64,000 nt of DNA from an uncultured Actinomycetes bacterium (GTDB lineage: Bacteria > Actinomycetota > Acidimicrobiia > Acidimicrobiales > RAAP-2). Location: the NCBI GenBank assembly GCA_903871335.1, contig CAIQGE010000022.1, forward strand, positions 36,719 to 100,718. The letters run 5' to 3'. The notes beneath the pieces are model-generated. The model ran no database searches and had not been told where the DNA came from. It saw only the letters and a program-made list of their open reading frames with translations. How positions within the stretch are numbered: the stretch's first letter is position 1; each line of letters starts with the position of its first letter. Shown piece by piece: positions 33,687 through 44,354 of this stretch. Made by a program: the position numbers and the translations under genes.

Positions 33687-36600
33687 TTAGCCGACGATGC
33701 TCAGCGTAAATGTCTGGTTGACCGACGACACGGCATTCGTCGCCGTCACCGTCACGACATAGTCACCATCAGTGCCCGCGGCCGGCGTACCCGCGAAGGT
33801 ACCGGTCGTCGCGTTGAACGTGACACCCGTGGGCAACACACCTGTTTCGGAGTAGGTCGGCGCCGGGAATCCGGTCGATGACACCGAGAAGGTCCCCGCA
33901 GTTCCCACGGTGAACGTCGTGGCGTTGGCCGAGGTAATGGTAGGAGCGTCGTTCACCGTCAACGTAAAGGTCTGGTGGACCGACGACGTGGAGTTGGTCA
34001 CCGTAATAGTGATCACGTAGATGCCACCGTTACCCGCCGTTGCCGTACCGCCCAGAGTGGCCGTGCCGTTGCCGTTGTCCACGAAGGTGACGCCACTCGG
34101 CAGGGCCCCCGACTCAGAAACGGTGCCCGCAGGGTAGCCCGTGGAGGTGACCGCAAAGGTACCCGCGACACCCGTTGTGAAGGAGACCGCATTGGCCGAG
34201 GTGATGGCCGGCGCCTGCGTCACGACGAGCGTGAAGCTCTGCGTGGACGATCCGGCGGCGTTCGTTGCCTTGATCGACAACGCGTAACTTCCACCGGTGC
34301 CCGCGGCCGGAGTACCCGAGAGCACGCCGGTGGTCGCGTTCAGCGTCACGCCCGACGGCAAGGCGCCGGTTTCGGAGTAGGTCGCAGCCGGGTAGGCCGT
34401 GGCCGTCACCGTGAAGGTATTGCTCGTGCCTAGCGCGAACGTCACCGTGTTGGCCGATGTAATGATCGGCAACTGGTTCACCGTCAATGTGAAGGTCTGC
34501 GCAACCGAGCCCATCAGGTTGGTCGCGGTAACAGTGAAGCTATACACCCCACCGGTACCCGCGGCGGGAGTGCCCGAGAGCACGCCCGTCGTCGCGTTCA
34601 GAGTCACGCCCGACGGCAAGTTCCCGGTCTCCGCGTAGGTCGCTGCCGGGAAGCCCGACGTCGCGATCGTGAACGTACCCGCCGTGCCCACCGTGAAGGT
34701 GGCAGTCGCCGCGCTGGTGAAGGCGAGCGGCTGGTCGACCACCAGCGTGAAGGTCTGCGTGGCGGTACCCACGGTGTTCACCGCAGTGATCGTGACGGGG
34801 TAACTGCCGCCCGAACCGGCCTGCGGTGTTCCGACGAAGGAACCAGTTCCATTGGCGTTGTCAACGAACGTGACACCGCCCGGCAGCACGCCGGCGGCCG
34901 TCATGTACAGCGCTGGGAATCCCTGGAGCGACACGGTGAAGTTACCCGCGGCACCGACCGTGAAGCTCGTGGTGTTCGCCGACGTGAACGTCGGAGCCTG
35001 GATCACGGTCAACACGAAGGTCTGCGTGGCCGAGCCGAGCGTGTTCGTCGCCGTCACGTTGAAGGAGTACGTGCCACCGGTGCCCGCCGCAGCAGTTCCG
35101 GCCAGCGTGGCCGTGCCGTTGCCGTTGTCCACGAAGGTCACGCCACTCGGCAGGTTGCCGGTCTCGGTAATTGTGTTCGACGGGAAGCCCGTCGTGGTCA
35201 CGGTGAAGGTACCGGCCGTTCCCGTGGTGAAGGTCGTACCAGCTCCACTCGTGATGACCGCCGGCTGACGAACAACGAGGGTGAACATCTGCGTGGCGGT
35301 ACCAATGCTGTTCTTCGCCGACAAGGTCAGCGTGTAGCTGGCCCCTGAGTTGATGCCCGGCGTACCGAAGAGTGAACCGGTTCCGTCACCGTTGTCGACG
35401 AAGGTCACGCCACTCGGCAAGGTACCGGTTGACGTCCACGAAGCTCCCGGGAGTCCCGATGCCGTGGTGGTGAAGTTCACTGCGGTGCCGACCGTGGTCG
35501 TCACTGACGTCGCCGACGTAATGGTCGGAGCCTGCTGGACCGTGATGGAGAAGGTCTCACTCACCGAGCCCAAAACATTGGACGCGGTGACCGTGACGGA
35601 ATAGACGCCGCCCGTTCCCGCCGCCGGCGTGCCAGCGAAGGTTGCGGTGCCATTGCCGTTGTCCACGAAGGTCACACCGCTCGGGAGATTGCCCGTTTCG
35701 GTGAACGTGGCCTTCGGGTTACCGGTCGACGTGAGCGTGGTGGTGCCCGCCGTTCCCACGGTGAAGGTTGCACCGGCGCCGGAACTGAAGGCCGGGGCCT
35801 GGAGAACAACGAGCGTGAACGTCTGCGTGGCGGTACCAGAGGTGCTGGTCACGGTGATCGTGATGGTGTAGTTGCCACCGAAACCGGCCGACGGCGTACC
35901 CGAGAACGAGGCAGAGCCGTCACGGTTGTCCACGAGGACAACGCCACTGGGCAACGTTCCCGTGTAGGTGTAGATCGGGTTCGGAGCACCCGACGCGGTG
36001 AGCGTGAATGCGCCGGACTGACCAACCGTGAACGTCGTCGTCGACGCGGAAGTAATGACCGGGGCCTGAGCCACAACCAGAGTGAAGCTAATCGACGCGG
36101 ATCCGGTCGAGTTGGTCGCGGTCACTGTAATCACGTAGGTGCCACCCGTGCCCGCAGCCGGCGTGCCGGAAAGGACCCCGGTCGTTGAGTTCAGCGTCAC
36201 TCCCGTGGGGAGGGCGCCCACTTCGGACCAGGTGGCCGTGGCGTACGCCCTCGCGGCGAACGTGAACGTTCCCGCGGTACCGACAGTGAAGTTGGTGGTG
36301 AGTAGCTGCGACGGGGAGAACTGGGGTGCCGCGTTGACCGTAATGGTGAAGGTCTGCGTGGTGGTTCCGACCGACGACTTCGCCGTGATCGTCACGCTGT
36401 ACACGCCACCCGCGCCCGGTCCGGGCGTTCCAAAGAACGAAGCGGTCCCGTTGGCGTTGTCCACGAACGTCACGCCGCTCGGCAATGTGCCGGCCAGGGT
36501 GTACGCCGCATTCGGGTTGCCACTCGCCGTAACCGTCACTGACTGGTACGTACCTACCGTGAACGTGGCCTTATTGGCCGACGTCACCGCAGGCGTCTGA

Positions 36601-39600
36601 GTGACATTGAAAGTGAAGGTGATGGTCAGCGTGGTCACGACGTTGGTCAACGTCACCGTGATCACGTAGACACCACCGGTACCCGCGGCCGGGGTACCCG
36701 AGAGAACTCCGGTCGTCGCGTTAAACGTCACGCCCGACGGCAATGCACCCTGCTCCGAGAACGTCGGGGTCGGGAAACCAGTGGCCGTGAAGGTGTACGA
36801 ACCAGCCGTTCCGACAGCGAACGTCGCCGAGGACGCCGAGGTCAAGGCGGGCGCTTGATCCACAATCAGGACAAAGGTCTGAGTGATCGTCTTGATCGAG
36901 TTCTTGATCGTGATCGTCCACGAGTAGCTACCGCCCGCACCCGGGGCCGGGGTTCCGTAGATCACTCCGGTCGTGGTGTTGAAGTTCAGTCCGAGCGGCA
37001 TGGTGCCGGTGAAAGTGAACGTCGGGGCCGGGAAGCCGCTCGCCGTGAAGGTGAACGTCGATGAGTTGCCCACCGTAAAGGTGGTGGTCGTCGCCGACGT
37101 CACGACCGGGCCTTCATTCACGTAGATCGTGAAGGTCTCGGTCAGAACGGTCGTTAGGTACGTGTACGTGACGGTGATTGTGTAGTAACCACCCGAACCG
37201 ACGGTCGGTGTTCCCGACAGCGTGGCGGTGCCGTTGCCGTTGTCCTTCCACGTCACACCACCCGGCAGGGTTCCACTTTCGGTGAGGTTGCCCTTACCGG
37301 AACCCTGAGTGATGGTGAACGAACTAGCCGTGCCGACGGTGAACGTCGCCGTCACCGTCGTCGTGAACGTGACCTTCGTGGTCGTAACGACCAAGGTGAA
37401 GGTCTGGGTGAAGGTCGTGAATGCGTTCGCGGCCTTGATGGTGATGGTGTAGCTACCTGCGGTGCCCGCAGCGGGAGTACCGGAGAGCACACCAGCGGCC
37501 GTGAAGGTCACGCCGCTCGGCAGTGCACCGGTCTCTGAGAATGTGGCGCCGGGGAAGCCGTAGGCGCTGGCGGTAAAGGTGTTCGAAGAGCCCACCACGA
37601 ACGTTGTTGAATTACCCGAAGTAATTGACGGGTTCTCGTTAATCGTGAAAGTGAAGGTCTGTGTCAACTTCGTCGAGCCAACCAACAACGTGAAGGTGAG
37701 GGCGTAGGTGCCACCCGAACCGTTGGCGGGAGTGCCCGCCAACGTGGCGGTTCCGTCGCCATTGTCAACGAAGCTCAGGCCACGGGGCAGAACACCGGTC
37801 TCCCACAGCGAACCAATCGGGTAACCCGACGTCTTCACGGTGAACGAGGACGAGGTGCCAGCCGTGAACGACACGCTGGTGGCGCTAGTGAATGCTGACG
37901 CCTGGTTCACAATCAGGATGAACGTTTGCGTCGACGTCAACGCGCCACTCGTCGCCGTGATGGTGATCGTGTAGGAGCCACCCGTTCCCGCAGCAGGAGT
38001 GCCCGCTAACTTGCCGGCGCTGAAGGTCACACCGGTGGGCAGTGCACCCGTTTCGGTGAAGGTCGGTGCCGGGTAGCCGGTACCGGTCACCGTGAAGGTG
38101 CCAGCGGTGCCGGTCGTAAAGGTGGTGGTATTCGCCGAAGTGATCACCGGTGCTTGGTTCACGACGAGCGTGAACGTCTGCGTGACCGTGGCAATGAGGT
38201 TCGTCGCGGTGATGGTGATGGTGTACGAACCACCGAAGCCCGCAGCGGGCGTGCCCGAGAACGAAGCGGATCCGTCACCGTTGTCCACGAGGACAACGCC
38301 ACTCGGCAGAGTGCCGGTGTAGCTGTAGGTGGCATTCGGAACGCCGTTCGTGGTCACCTTGAACGTGCCGGGCGTACCCACCTTGAACGTGGTCGTCGTG
38401 GCGGAGGTGAACGTCGGACCCTGGTTGACCGTCAGAACGAAGGTCTGTGTCGCGGTTCCGTAGATATTCGTCGCCGTAATGGTGATCGAGTACAGGCCAC
38501 CGCTACCGGCGGCCGGGGTACCGGACAACTTGCCCGTCGAGGAGTTCAACGTCACACCGGACGGCAGGGCGCCTGTTTCGGTGAAGGTCGGCAGCGGATA
38601 ACCGGTTGACACCACCGAGAATGTTCCGGCAGTACTAACGGTGAAGGTGGTCAGCGCCACTGAGGTGATGCTCGGCGCTTCGTTCACCGTCAACGTGAAG
38701 GTTTGGGTGACCGTCGCGACAGCGTTCTTCGCCGTCAAAGTCAGCGTGTAGACCTTGCCGTAGCCAATGGCCGGAGTTCCGGCGATCGTTGCGGTTCCGT
38801 CACCGTTGTCAATGAAGGTCACACCGGACGGAAGAACGCCCGACTCGGTGTACGCCGCGTTCGGCACCGCGAACGTGGTCACGTTGAAGTGTCCCGCGGT
38901 ACCCACGGTGAACGTGGTGCTCGCGGCCGAAGTGAACGACGGCGCTTGGTTCACGGTCAAGGTGAAGTTCTGCGTCGCGGTACCAAAGGCGTTGGTCGCG
39001 GTCAAGGTCACGTGGTACACGCCACCGGTATTGGCCGCCGGGGTTCCGGAGAACTTGCCCGCCGAGTAGGTCACGCCCGTAGGCAGTGTGCCCGACTCAG
39101 TGAATGTCGGCGCAGGGTAACCCGTGCCGGTCACGGTGAACGTGCCGGCGGTCGCCACGGTGAACGTCGTCGACGACGCCGACGTGAACACCGGGGCCTG
39201 GTTCACGATCAACACGAAGGTCTGCGTGGCCGTACCGGCCGCGTTCTTCGCCGTGATCGTGATGGTGTAGCTACCACCAAAGCCGGCTCGCGGAGTTCCG
39301 GAGAACGAGGCCGTGCCGTCGCCGTTGTCCACCAGGATGACGCCCGACGGCAACGTGCCGGTGTAGGTGTAGCTCGAGTTCGGGTAACCGGACGTCGTCA
39401 CCGTGAAGTGACCCGCGGTGCCCACGGCGAACGTCGTGGTCGCAGCCGACGTGAAGGCCGGCGGCTGGTTGACGATCAACGAGAAGGACTGCGTGGACGT
39501 GCCCAACGAGTTGGTGGCCGTGATGGTGATCGGGTAGACGCCACCGGTGCCAGCGGCCGGCGTGCCGGCGAGAATTCCCGCCGACGTCAACGTCACGCCC

Positions 39601-42316
39601 TTCGGCAGTGCGCCGGTCTCGGTGTACGTCGGAACCGGGTAGCCCGTAGCGGTCACCGTGAAGGTGCCCGCGGTGCCCGTCGTAAAGGTCTTCGTGTTGG
39701 CGCTGGTGATAGCCGGTGCCTGGTACACGAGAAGGGTGAACGTCTGCTTGGTCGTACCAACCACGTTGGTGGCCGAAATCGTGATGGTGTAGCTACCGCC
39801 ACTGTGAAGTCCAGGGGTACCGGAGAAGGTAGCGGTGCCATTTCCCTTGTCGGCGAAGATGATGCCGTTCGGCAGCGCGCCCGATTCCGTGTACTTGGCG
39901 TTCGGGTACGCCTGCGTCGTCACCGTGAACGTTCCGGACACTCCGGCGTTGAACGTGGTCGTGGCCGCCGAGGTGTAGACCGGCAACTGGTTCACGGTCA
40001 ACGTGAACGTCTGGTTAGCCACGCCCGCTTCGTTGGTCGCGGTGATGGTGAAGGTGTAGATGCCGCCCGTTCCCGCAGCGGCGGTTCCCGCGAGGCTCGC
40101 GGTGCCGTTGCCGTTGTCAACGAACGTCACGCCAGTAGGTAGATTGCCTGTTTCCACCAAGGTCGGCAGAACATATCCGGTCGAGGTGACCTTGAAAGTC
40201 GTGGCGGTGCCAACGATGAACGTGGTGTTATTCGCCGAGGTAATCACCGGCGGCTGGTTCACGGTGAGCGTAAAGGTCTGCGTTGAGGTGCCCGCAGCAT
40301 TCGTTGCGGTCAGCGTCACGACATACACGCCGCCCGCCGTCGCCGCCGGAGTTCCGGACAACGCACCCGTGGTCGCATTCAGCGTCACACCGGACGGCAA
40401 AGCGCCGGTCTCAGTGAACGTCGGAGCCAGGTAGCCCGTCGCGGTCACCTTGAAGGTCGACACCGTTCCCGTCGCAAAAGTGACGCTGTTGGCCGACGTA
40501 ATAACAGGCGGCTGAATCACCACGAGGGTGAAGGTCTGCTTCACCGTCGAGACAGCATTCGTCGCCGAGATCTGCAATGAGTAACTACCACCCGTACCGG
40601 CGGCCGGGGTGCCGGACAACGTTGCGGTGCCGTCGCCATTGTCAACGAAGGTCACACCAGAGGGCAGCGTGCCCGTCTCGGTCAGCTTCGCCGTGGCGTA
40701 TCCGGTCGTCGTCACCGTAAAGGTGCCTGCCACGCTGGTCGTAAAGGTTGTCGTGGCCGCCGAGGTAATCGCCGGAGCCTGACGAACGACGAGAGTGAAT
40801 GTCTGGTTCGCAACTCCCGAGGGGTTGGTCGCGGTCAACGTAATGACGTACGTGCCACCTGAACCAGCGGCCGGGGTGCCCGAGAGGACACCCGTCGTCG
40901 CGTTCAAGGTGACGCCGGACGGCAGGGTGCCGGTCTCGGAGTACGTCGGAGCGGGGAAGCCCGTCGCGGTCACCGTGAAGGTGCCGGCAACGGCGGTCGT
41001 GAACGTAACAGTGTTCGCGGACGTAATGACCGGGCCCTGTGAGATCGTGAGAGTGAACGTCTGCGTGGCGGTCAGTGTGCCGTTGGTCGCCTTCAAGGTG
41101 ATGACGTAGGTTCCACCGGTACCCGCAGCTGGCGTACCCGAGAGAATGCCGGCACCGCTCAACGTGACACCCGACGGCAGCGCGCCGGTCTCGCTGTACA
41201 CCGGGCTCGAAATGCCCGTCGACGTCACGGTAAAGGTTCCGAGAGTGCCCGCGGCAAACGTGGTGTTGTTCGCCGACGTGATGCACGGAGCGATCGTCAA
41301 CTTGAAGGTCTGCGTCGTCGTGCCGGCGGCATTGGTGGCGGTAATCGTGATCGTGTACACGCCATTCGTTCCAGCGGCGGGGGTGCCGGAAAGGACGCCG
41401 GTGGTGGCATTAAAGGTCACGCCGGAGGGAAGAGTTCCCGTTTCCGCGTACGTCGGCGTCGGGAAGCCCGTGGCGGTCACGGTGAAGGTGTTGGCGGTGC
41501 TCACCACAAACACGGTGCTCGCAGCGCTCGTGATCGCGGGAGCCTGGTTGACCGTCAAAGTGAACGTCTGAGTCGCAGCGGAAACAACGTTCGTGGCGCG
41601 GAAGCTAATGACGTACGTTCCGCCGGTGCCGGCGGCGGGGGTACCCGACAGCACGCCGGTCGTGGCGTTAAAGGTCACGCCCGAAGGAAGAGTTCCGGTC
41701 TCCGAAAGAGTCGGCGTCGGGAAGCCCGTGGCGGTGACAGTGAAGCTGCCCAGCGAACCAGTGGTGAAGGTGACCTTGTTTGCGCTCGTGATCGCGGGCG
41801 CCTGGTTCACCGTCAGCGTGAACGATTGGGTCGAGGTTCCGGTTGCGTTCGTTGCAGTGAAACTGACGTGGTACACGCCACTCGTACCCGACGCGGGAGT
41901 TCCCGAGAGAACGCCGGTCGTGGCATTAAAGGTCACGCCTGAGGGCAGAGTTCCGGTCTCCGAGTACGTCGCCGGAAGGAACCCGGTCGAGGTCACCGAG
42001 AACGTGCCGCTCGAACCGACCACAAACGTGGTGTTGTTCGCACTCGTGATCGCGGGTGCTTCATTGACGGTCAAAGTGAATGACTGGGTTGCGGTGCCCT
42101 TGGCGTTCGTTGCCGAGATAGTGATCGGGAAGACGCCGTGCTGGGTCGGTGTTCCCGACAACAGACCGGTGGTCTTGTTGAACGTCACGCCCGTGGGCAG
42201 TGTTCCGGTCTCGTCGTACGAGATCGTGCCCAAGCCATCGGCGGTGACCTGAAAGTGTCCCGCGGCGTTGACGACAAGGGTCGTCGCGTTGGCACTCGTG
42301 ATCTGGGGCGCGGTGT
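33687..42316 (-). repeat. 33 tandem He_PIG-type repeats (about 255 bp each) with alternating subtypes
   Basis: Counted by eye, 33 units follow residue about 665. Type A units carry FNATTGVLSGTP (or a shortened form), type B units carry a longer VDNGDGTATLAGTP loop. From repeat 10 to 20 they strictly alternate B-A-B-A, which points to duplication of a two-domain unit. Repeats 12, 16 and 25 are especially alike (YTGTLPSGV..., ASFSGTP, GFGGSYTITIT). DNA identity between units is lower than protein similarity, so the array is not very recent. Confidence 0.85.
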
Positions 42317-44306
42317 AGAGGGTGACCGTCGTGCCACTGGCATTAATGGTCGACAATGAGATGACGCCCGGCGTCGTCGCGGTCGTCGTGTTGGTGGCGC
42401 CGGTGGCGGTGACCACGTTGTACGAAGCGCTAACGCCGGGGAATGTCAGTGACGGATCGACCGTGACGAGAACGCTGCCGGCCAAAGTGGCGCCCACGCC
42501 CGTGTTCAAGGTTCCGAATCCTGAATTGTTGATCGACACCTTGGTGATCGCACTCGAGGTTTCGGTGAGTCCGCCATTCACGTTCAAAGAGAAATAGCCA
42601 ATGTCAAAGGTGCCGCTGTTGGTGGCAGGAACATTGATGTTGGCGGCGCCGCTCGCAACGGAAACAGTGCCCGAGTTGGTGAATGACGAGGTGCCGTCGG
42701 TGCTGTGGCATGTCGAGCCGTTACCGAGGCTCAGGGTGCCGCTATTGGAAAGACGAGCGTTGTCCAAGAAGAGAACCTGCGCACCGTCGCCGATGGAACC
42801 CGAACCCAAGTTCGTCACAACGGTGCCGTCGAGCGTCGGCGTTGCCGAGCGCGGGATGGTGAGAGAAACACTGTCGCTCACAGCTCCACCCGTAATGGAG
42901 GAGTTGATGGTGAGGTTGTAGACGGAGAGATTGGCGTCGCTCGTCAAGGTCAAAGGGGCCTCAACATCCAACGACGACGAGACCGAATTCGGGGCGGCGG
43001 AGACCGGTGCATTCACCACGAGAGTTCCGTGACCAGAAACGAGGGTGCTGCTCGAGAAACTACGAGCGGCGTCAACAGTCAGGTTGGTGCCGGTTGAGAG
43101 GTTCCACGGACCGGCGTCGGGGATGTTGGTAGCGATTCCCTTGTACAACGTGAATCCGCCGCTGATGACATTGACGGTTCCCTGGTTCGAGAAGTGCGTG
43201 TGCGCACGCGCGTTGATCGACGCGCCCTCGATGTCGAAGGTCGCGCCAAATCCGTTGAGGGTGTACGAACCCGTGCTGTCCGCGTCGCACAGGTCGGTGT
43301 TGTCACCCATGTGGAAGGTGCCCAGGTTGTCGAGAACGGAGTGCTGATTGAAGTACAGCGTCGCGCCAGACGGCAAGGTGACGTCACCTTGGTTGATGAA
43401 CGTTGCGCCATTGGTCAGCGTCGGCCACTTACCACCCAGCGTGCCCGTGCCCTCTGGGTTCACAATGAGAGATCCGGGACCGGAGATCACCGGCACACCA
43501 CCCGTCGTCAGCGTGTCGGTGCGAAGTGCGGTTTGGGTTCCGAGAGTGATCGGGCCGTTGTCACTCAGATTGGCGACGGCCGAGGCCGGGTCGTTGGTGA
43601 CGTTCAATCCACCATTCCACGCAACGGTCAAGTGCGGAGTGACGCCACCCGCTGCTGCCCACTGAATCCCTTGGACGGTGGATTGGCTCGACAGGATGAC
43701 ATTCGAGGTCACGGGTGACGTCGAGAAACACACGACGTCCGAAGAACTCGGTAGGCGGCCGGCGGACGAACCACCATTGGTCGACGACCAGTTACCGGTG
43801 TTCTCCCACGCCGAGCTTGCGGCGCCGGTCCAGTACAAAGAACATGCGGCGGCAGAACTCGACGTGACAATCGGGTTCGTGGTGGCCGGGGCACTGCTAC
43901 CGATGGCGTTGACAGCGACGATCGCAAAGGTGGTCGAGGTGTTCGCAGCCAGGCCAGCGAGACTGACCGACGTGGTGGCCGCTGAAACGTGATCGTTCAC
44001 CGACGGGTTCTGGGGCGAGGTGACGATATAACCAGTGACCGCGGACCCTCCGTCACTGCTCGGTGCACTCCAGGAAACGTTGGCGCCATTGGCACCATTC
44101 ACGCTGGCGGCCGGTGACAACGGTGCCGTGGGAACGGTGGCGGAAGGACCATTCGAAGGAATGTGCGGAGTACTGGCGTGTGACGACGTGGCGGTGGCGG
44201 CACCGGCACTCGTCGCGACAAAGACGGAAGCTGAGCTCACCGTCACTACTACTGCGGTCGCCGCTATTGCGAGTCGACCTAATTGGTTCCTAAACGCCGT
44301 TGTCAC
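33687..44306 (-). CDS. Giant secreted Ig-like (He_PIG) repeat protein, 3539 residues
   Basis: One uninterrupted frame of 10.6 kb. It has a signal peptide (about 1-37, cut likely after SAGA), a fibronectin type III domain (about 60-150, SPAASVNGANGANVSWSAP to NPIVTS), a roughly 500-residue beta-rich region (about 155-660) opening with YWTGAASSAWENTGNWS as in beta-helix passenger proteins, and then 33 repeats of about 84-87 residues running to the C-terminus. The repeat core is ITSA..TTF.VGTAGTF and ETG.LPSGV then LSGTPAAGTGG and TQTFTLTVNQ, the He_PIG putative-Ig pattern. No membrane anchor or sorting signal is visible, so attachment is unexplained. Likely an adhesin or cell-surface filament. 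The GTG start is 48 bases after a clear promoter -10 box. Confidence 0.88.
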   Translation of the reverse strand: MTTAFRNQLGRLAIAATAVVVTVSSASVFVATSAGAATATSSHASTPHIPSNGPSATVPTAPLSPAASVNGANGANVSWSAPSSDGGSAVTGYIVTSPQNPSVNDHVSAATTSVSLAGLAANTSTTFAIVAVNAIGSSAPATTNPIVTSSSAAACSLYWTGAASSAWENTGNWSSTNGGSSAGRLPSSSDVVCFSTSPVTSNVILSSQSTVQGIQWAAAGGVTPHLTVAWNGGLNVTNDPASAVANLSDNGPITLGTQTALRTDTLTTGGVPVISGPGSLIVNPEGTGTLGGKWPTLTNGATFINQGDVTLPSGATLYFNQHSVLDNLGTFHMGDNTDLCDADSTGSYTLNGFGATFDIEGASINARAHTHFSNQGTVNVISGGFTLYKGIATNIPDAGPWNLSTGTNLTVDAARSFSSSTLVSGHGTLVVNAPVSAAPNSVSSSLDVEAPLTLTSDANLSVYNLTINSSITGGAVSDSVSLTIPRSATPTLDGTVVTNLGSGSIGDGAQVLFLDNARLSNSGTLSLGNGSTCHSTDGTSSFTNSGTVSVASGAANINVPATNSGTFDIGYFSLNVNGGLTETSSAITKVSINNSGFGTLNTGVGATLAGSVLVTVDPSLTFPGVSASYNVVTATGATNTTTATTPGVISLSTINASGTTVTLYTAPQITSANATTLVVNAAGHFQVTADGLGTISYDETGTLPTGVTFNKTTGLLSGTPTQHGVFPITISATNAKGTATQSFTLTVNEAPAITSANNTTFVVGSSGTFSVTSTGFLPATYSETGTLPSGVTFNATTGVLSGTPASGTSGVYHVSFTATNATGTSTQSFTLTVNQAPAITSANKVTFTTGSLGSFTVTATGFPTPTLSETGTLPSGVTFNATTGVLSGTPAAGTGGTYVISFRATNVVSAATQTFTLTVNQAPAITSAASTVFVVSTANTFTVTATGFPTPTYAETGTLPSGVTFNATTGVLSGTPAAGTNGVYTITITATNAAGTTTQTFKLTIAPCITSANNTTFAAGTLGTFTVTSTGISSPVYSETGALPSGVTLSGAGILSGTPAAGTGGTYVITLKATNGTLTATQTFTLTISQGPVITSANTVTFTTAVAGTFTVTATGFPAPTYSETGTLPSGVTLNATTGVLSGTPAAGSGGTYVITLTATNPSGVANQTFTLVVRQAPAITSAATTTFTTSVAGTFTVTTTGYATAKLTETGTLPSGVTFVDNGDGTATLSGTPAAGTGGSYSLQISATNAVSTVKQTFTLVVIQPPVITSANSVTFATGTVSTFKVTATGYLAPTFTETGALPSGVTLNATTGALSGTPAATAGGVYVVTLTATNAAGTSTQTFTLTVNQPPVITSANNTTFIVGTATTFKVTSTGYVLPTLVETGNLPTGVTFVDNGNGTASLAGTAAAGTGGIYTFTITATNEAGVANQTFTLTVNQLPVYTSAATTTFNAGVSGTFTVTTQAYPNAKYTESGALPNGIIFADKGNGTATFSGTPGLHSGGSYTITISATNVVGTTKQTFTLLVYQAPAITSANTKTFTTGTAGTFTVTATGYPVPTYTETGALPKGVTLTSAGILAGTPAAGTGGVYPITITATNSLGTSTQSFSLIVNQPPAFTSAATTTFAVGTAGHFTVTTSGYPNSSYTYTGTLPSGVILVDNGDGTASFSGTPRAGFGGSYTITITAKNAAGTATQTFVLIVNQAPVFTSASSTTFTVATAGTFTVTGTGYPAPTFTESGTLPTGVTYSAGKFSGTPAANTGGVYHVTLTATNAFGTATQNFTLTVNQAPSFTSAASTTFTVGTAGHFNVTTFAVPNAAYTESGVLPSGVTFIDNGDGTATIAGTPAIGYGKVYTLTLTAKNAVATVTQTFTLTVNEAPSITSVALTTFTVSTAGTFSVVSTGYPLPTFTETGALPSGVTLNSSTGKLSGTPAAGSGGLYSITITATNIYGTATQTFVLTVNQGPTFTSATTTTFKVGTPGTFKVTTNGVPNATYSYTGTLPSGVVLVDNGDGSASFSGTPAAGFGGSYTITITATNLIATVTQTFTLVVNQAPVITSANTTTFTTGTAGTFTVTGTGYPAPTFTETGALPTGVTFSAGKLAGTPAAGTGGSYTITITATSGALTSTQTFILIVNQASAFTSATSVSFTAGTSSSFTVKTSGYPIGSLWETGVLPRGLSFVDNGDGTATLAGTPANGSGGTYALTFTLLVGSTKLTQTFTFTINENPSITSGNSTTFVVGSSNTFTASAYGFPGATFSETGALPSGVTFTAAGVLSGTPAAGTAGSYTITIKAANAFTTFTQTFTLVVTTTKVTFTTTVTATFTVGTASSFTITQGSGKGNLTESGTLPGGVTWKDNGNGTATLSGTPTVGSGGYYTITVTYTYLTTVLTETFTIYVNEGPVVTSATTTTFTVGNSSTFTFTASGFPAPTFTFTGTMPLGLNFNTTTGVIYGTPAPGAGGSYSWTITIKNSIKTITQTFVLIVDQAPALTSASSATFAVGTAGSYTFTATGFPTPTFSEQGALPSGVTFNATTGVLSGTPAAGTGGVYVITVTLTNVVTTLTITFTFNVTQTPAVTSANKATFTVGTYQSVTVTASGNPNAAYTLAGTLPSGVTFVDNANGTASFFGTPGPGAGGVYSVTITAKSSVGTTTQTFTITVNAAPQFSPSQLLTTNFTVGTAGTFTFAARAYATATWSEVGALPTGVTLNSTTGVLSGTPAAGTGGTYVITVTATNSTGSASISFTLVVAQAPVITSASTTTFTVGQSGAFTLTASGAPNPIYTYTGTLPSGVVLVDNRDGSASFSGTPSAGFGGNYTITITVTSTSGTATQTFTLVVLQAPAFSSGAGATFTVGTAGTTTLTSTGNPKATFTETGNLPSGVTFVDNGNGTATFAGTPAAGTGGVYSVTVTASNVLGSVSETFSITVQQAPTITSATSVTTTVGTAVNFTTTASGLPGASWTSTGTLPSGVTFVDNGDGTGSLFGTPGINSGASYTLTLSAKNSIGTATQMFTLVVRQPAVITSGAGTTFTTGTAGTFTVTTTGFPSNTITETGNLPSGVTFVDNGNGTATLAGTAAAGTGGTYSFNVTATNTLGSATQTFVLTVIQAPTFTSANTTSFTVGAAGNFTVSLQGFPALYMTAAGVLPGGVTFVDNANGTGSFVGTPQAGSGGSYPVTITAVNTVGTATQTFTLVVDQPLAFTSAATATFTVGTAGTFTIATSGFPAATYAETGNLPSGVTLNATTGVLSGTPAAGTGGVYSFTVTATNLMGSVAQTFTLTVNQLPIITSANTVTFALGTSNTFTVTATAYPAATYSETGALPSGVTLNATTGVLSGTPAAGTGGSYALSIKATNAAGSSTQSFTLVVTQAPAITSANAVSFTTGVAGTFAVTSTGYPAGTVSESGALPSGVTFVDNGNGTATLGGTATAGNGGIYVITITVTNSTSSVHQTFTLTVNDAPTITSANATTFTVGTAGTFSVSSTGFPAPTYSETGVLPTGVTFNATTGTFAGTPAAGTDGDYVVTVTATNAVSSVNQTFTLSIVG

Positions 44307-44354
44307 CCGGAACGCCCTTCATGAAGATTGGTACTGAAAATAATTTTCCACGTC

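Noticed and set aside
38703..40142. 479-codon open frame on the plus strand inside the giant gene, plus many others from 33.7 to 44 kb
   Set aside because: They are antisense shadows of a repetitive, codon-biased gene; composition is Arg/Gly/Val-rich with no domain and no ribosome sites.
33687..42316. Regular 250-260 bp periodicity considered as a non-coding satellite or CRISPR-like array
   Set aside because: The units are in-frame protein repeats with diverged DNA; no short direct repeats with unique spacers.
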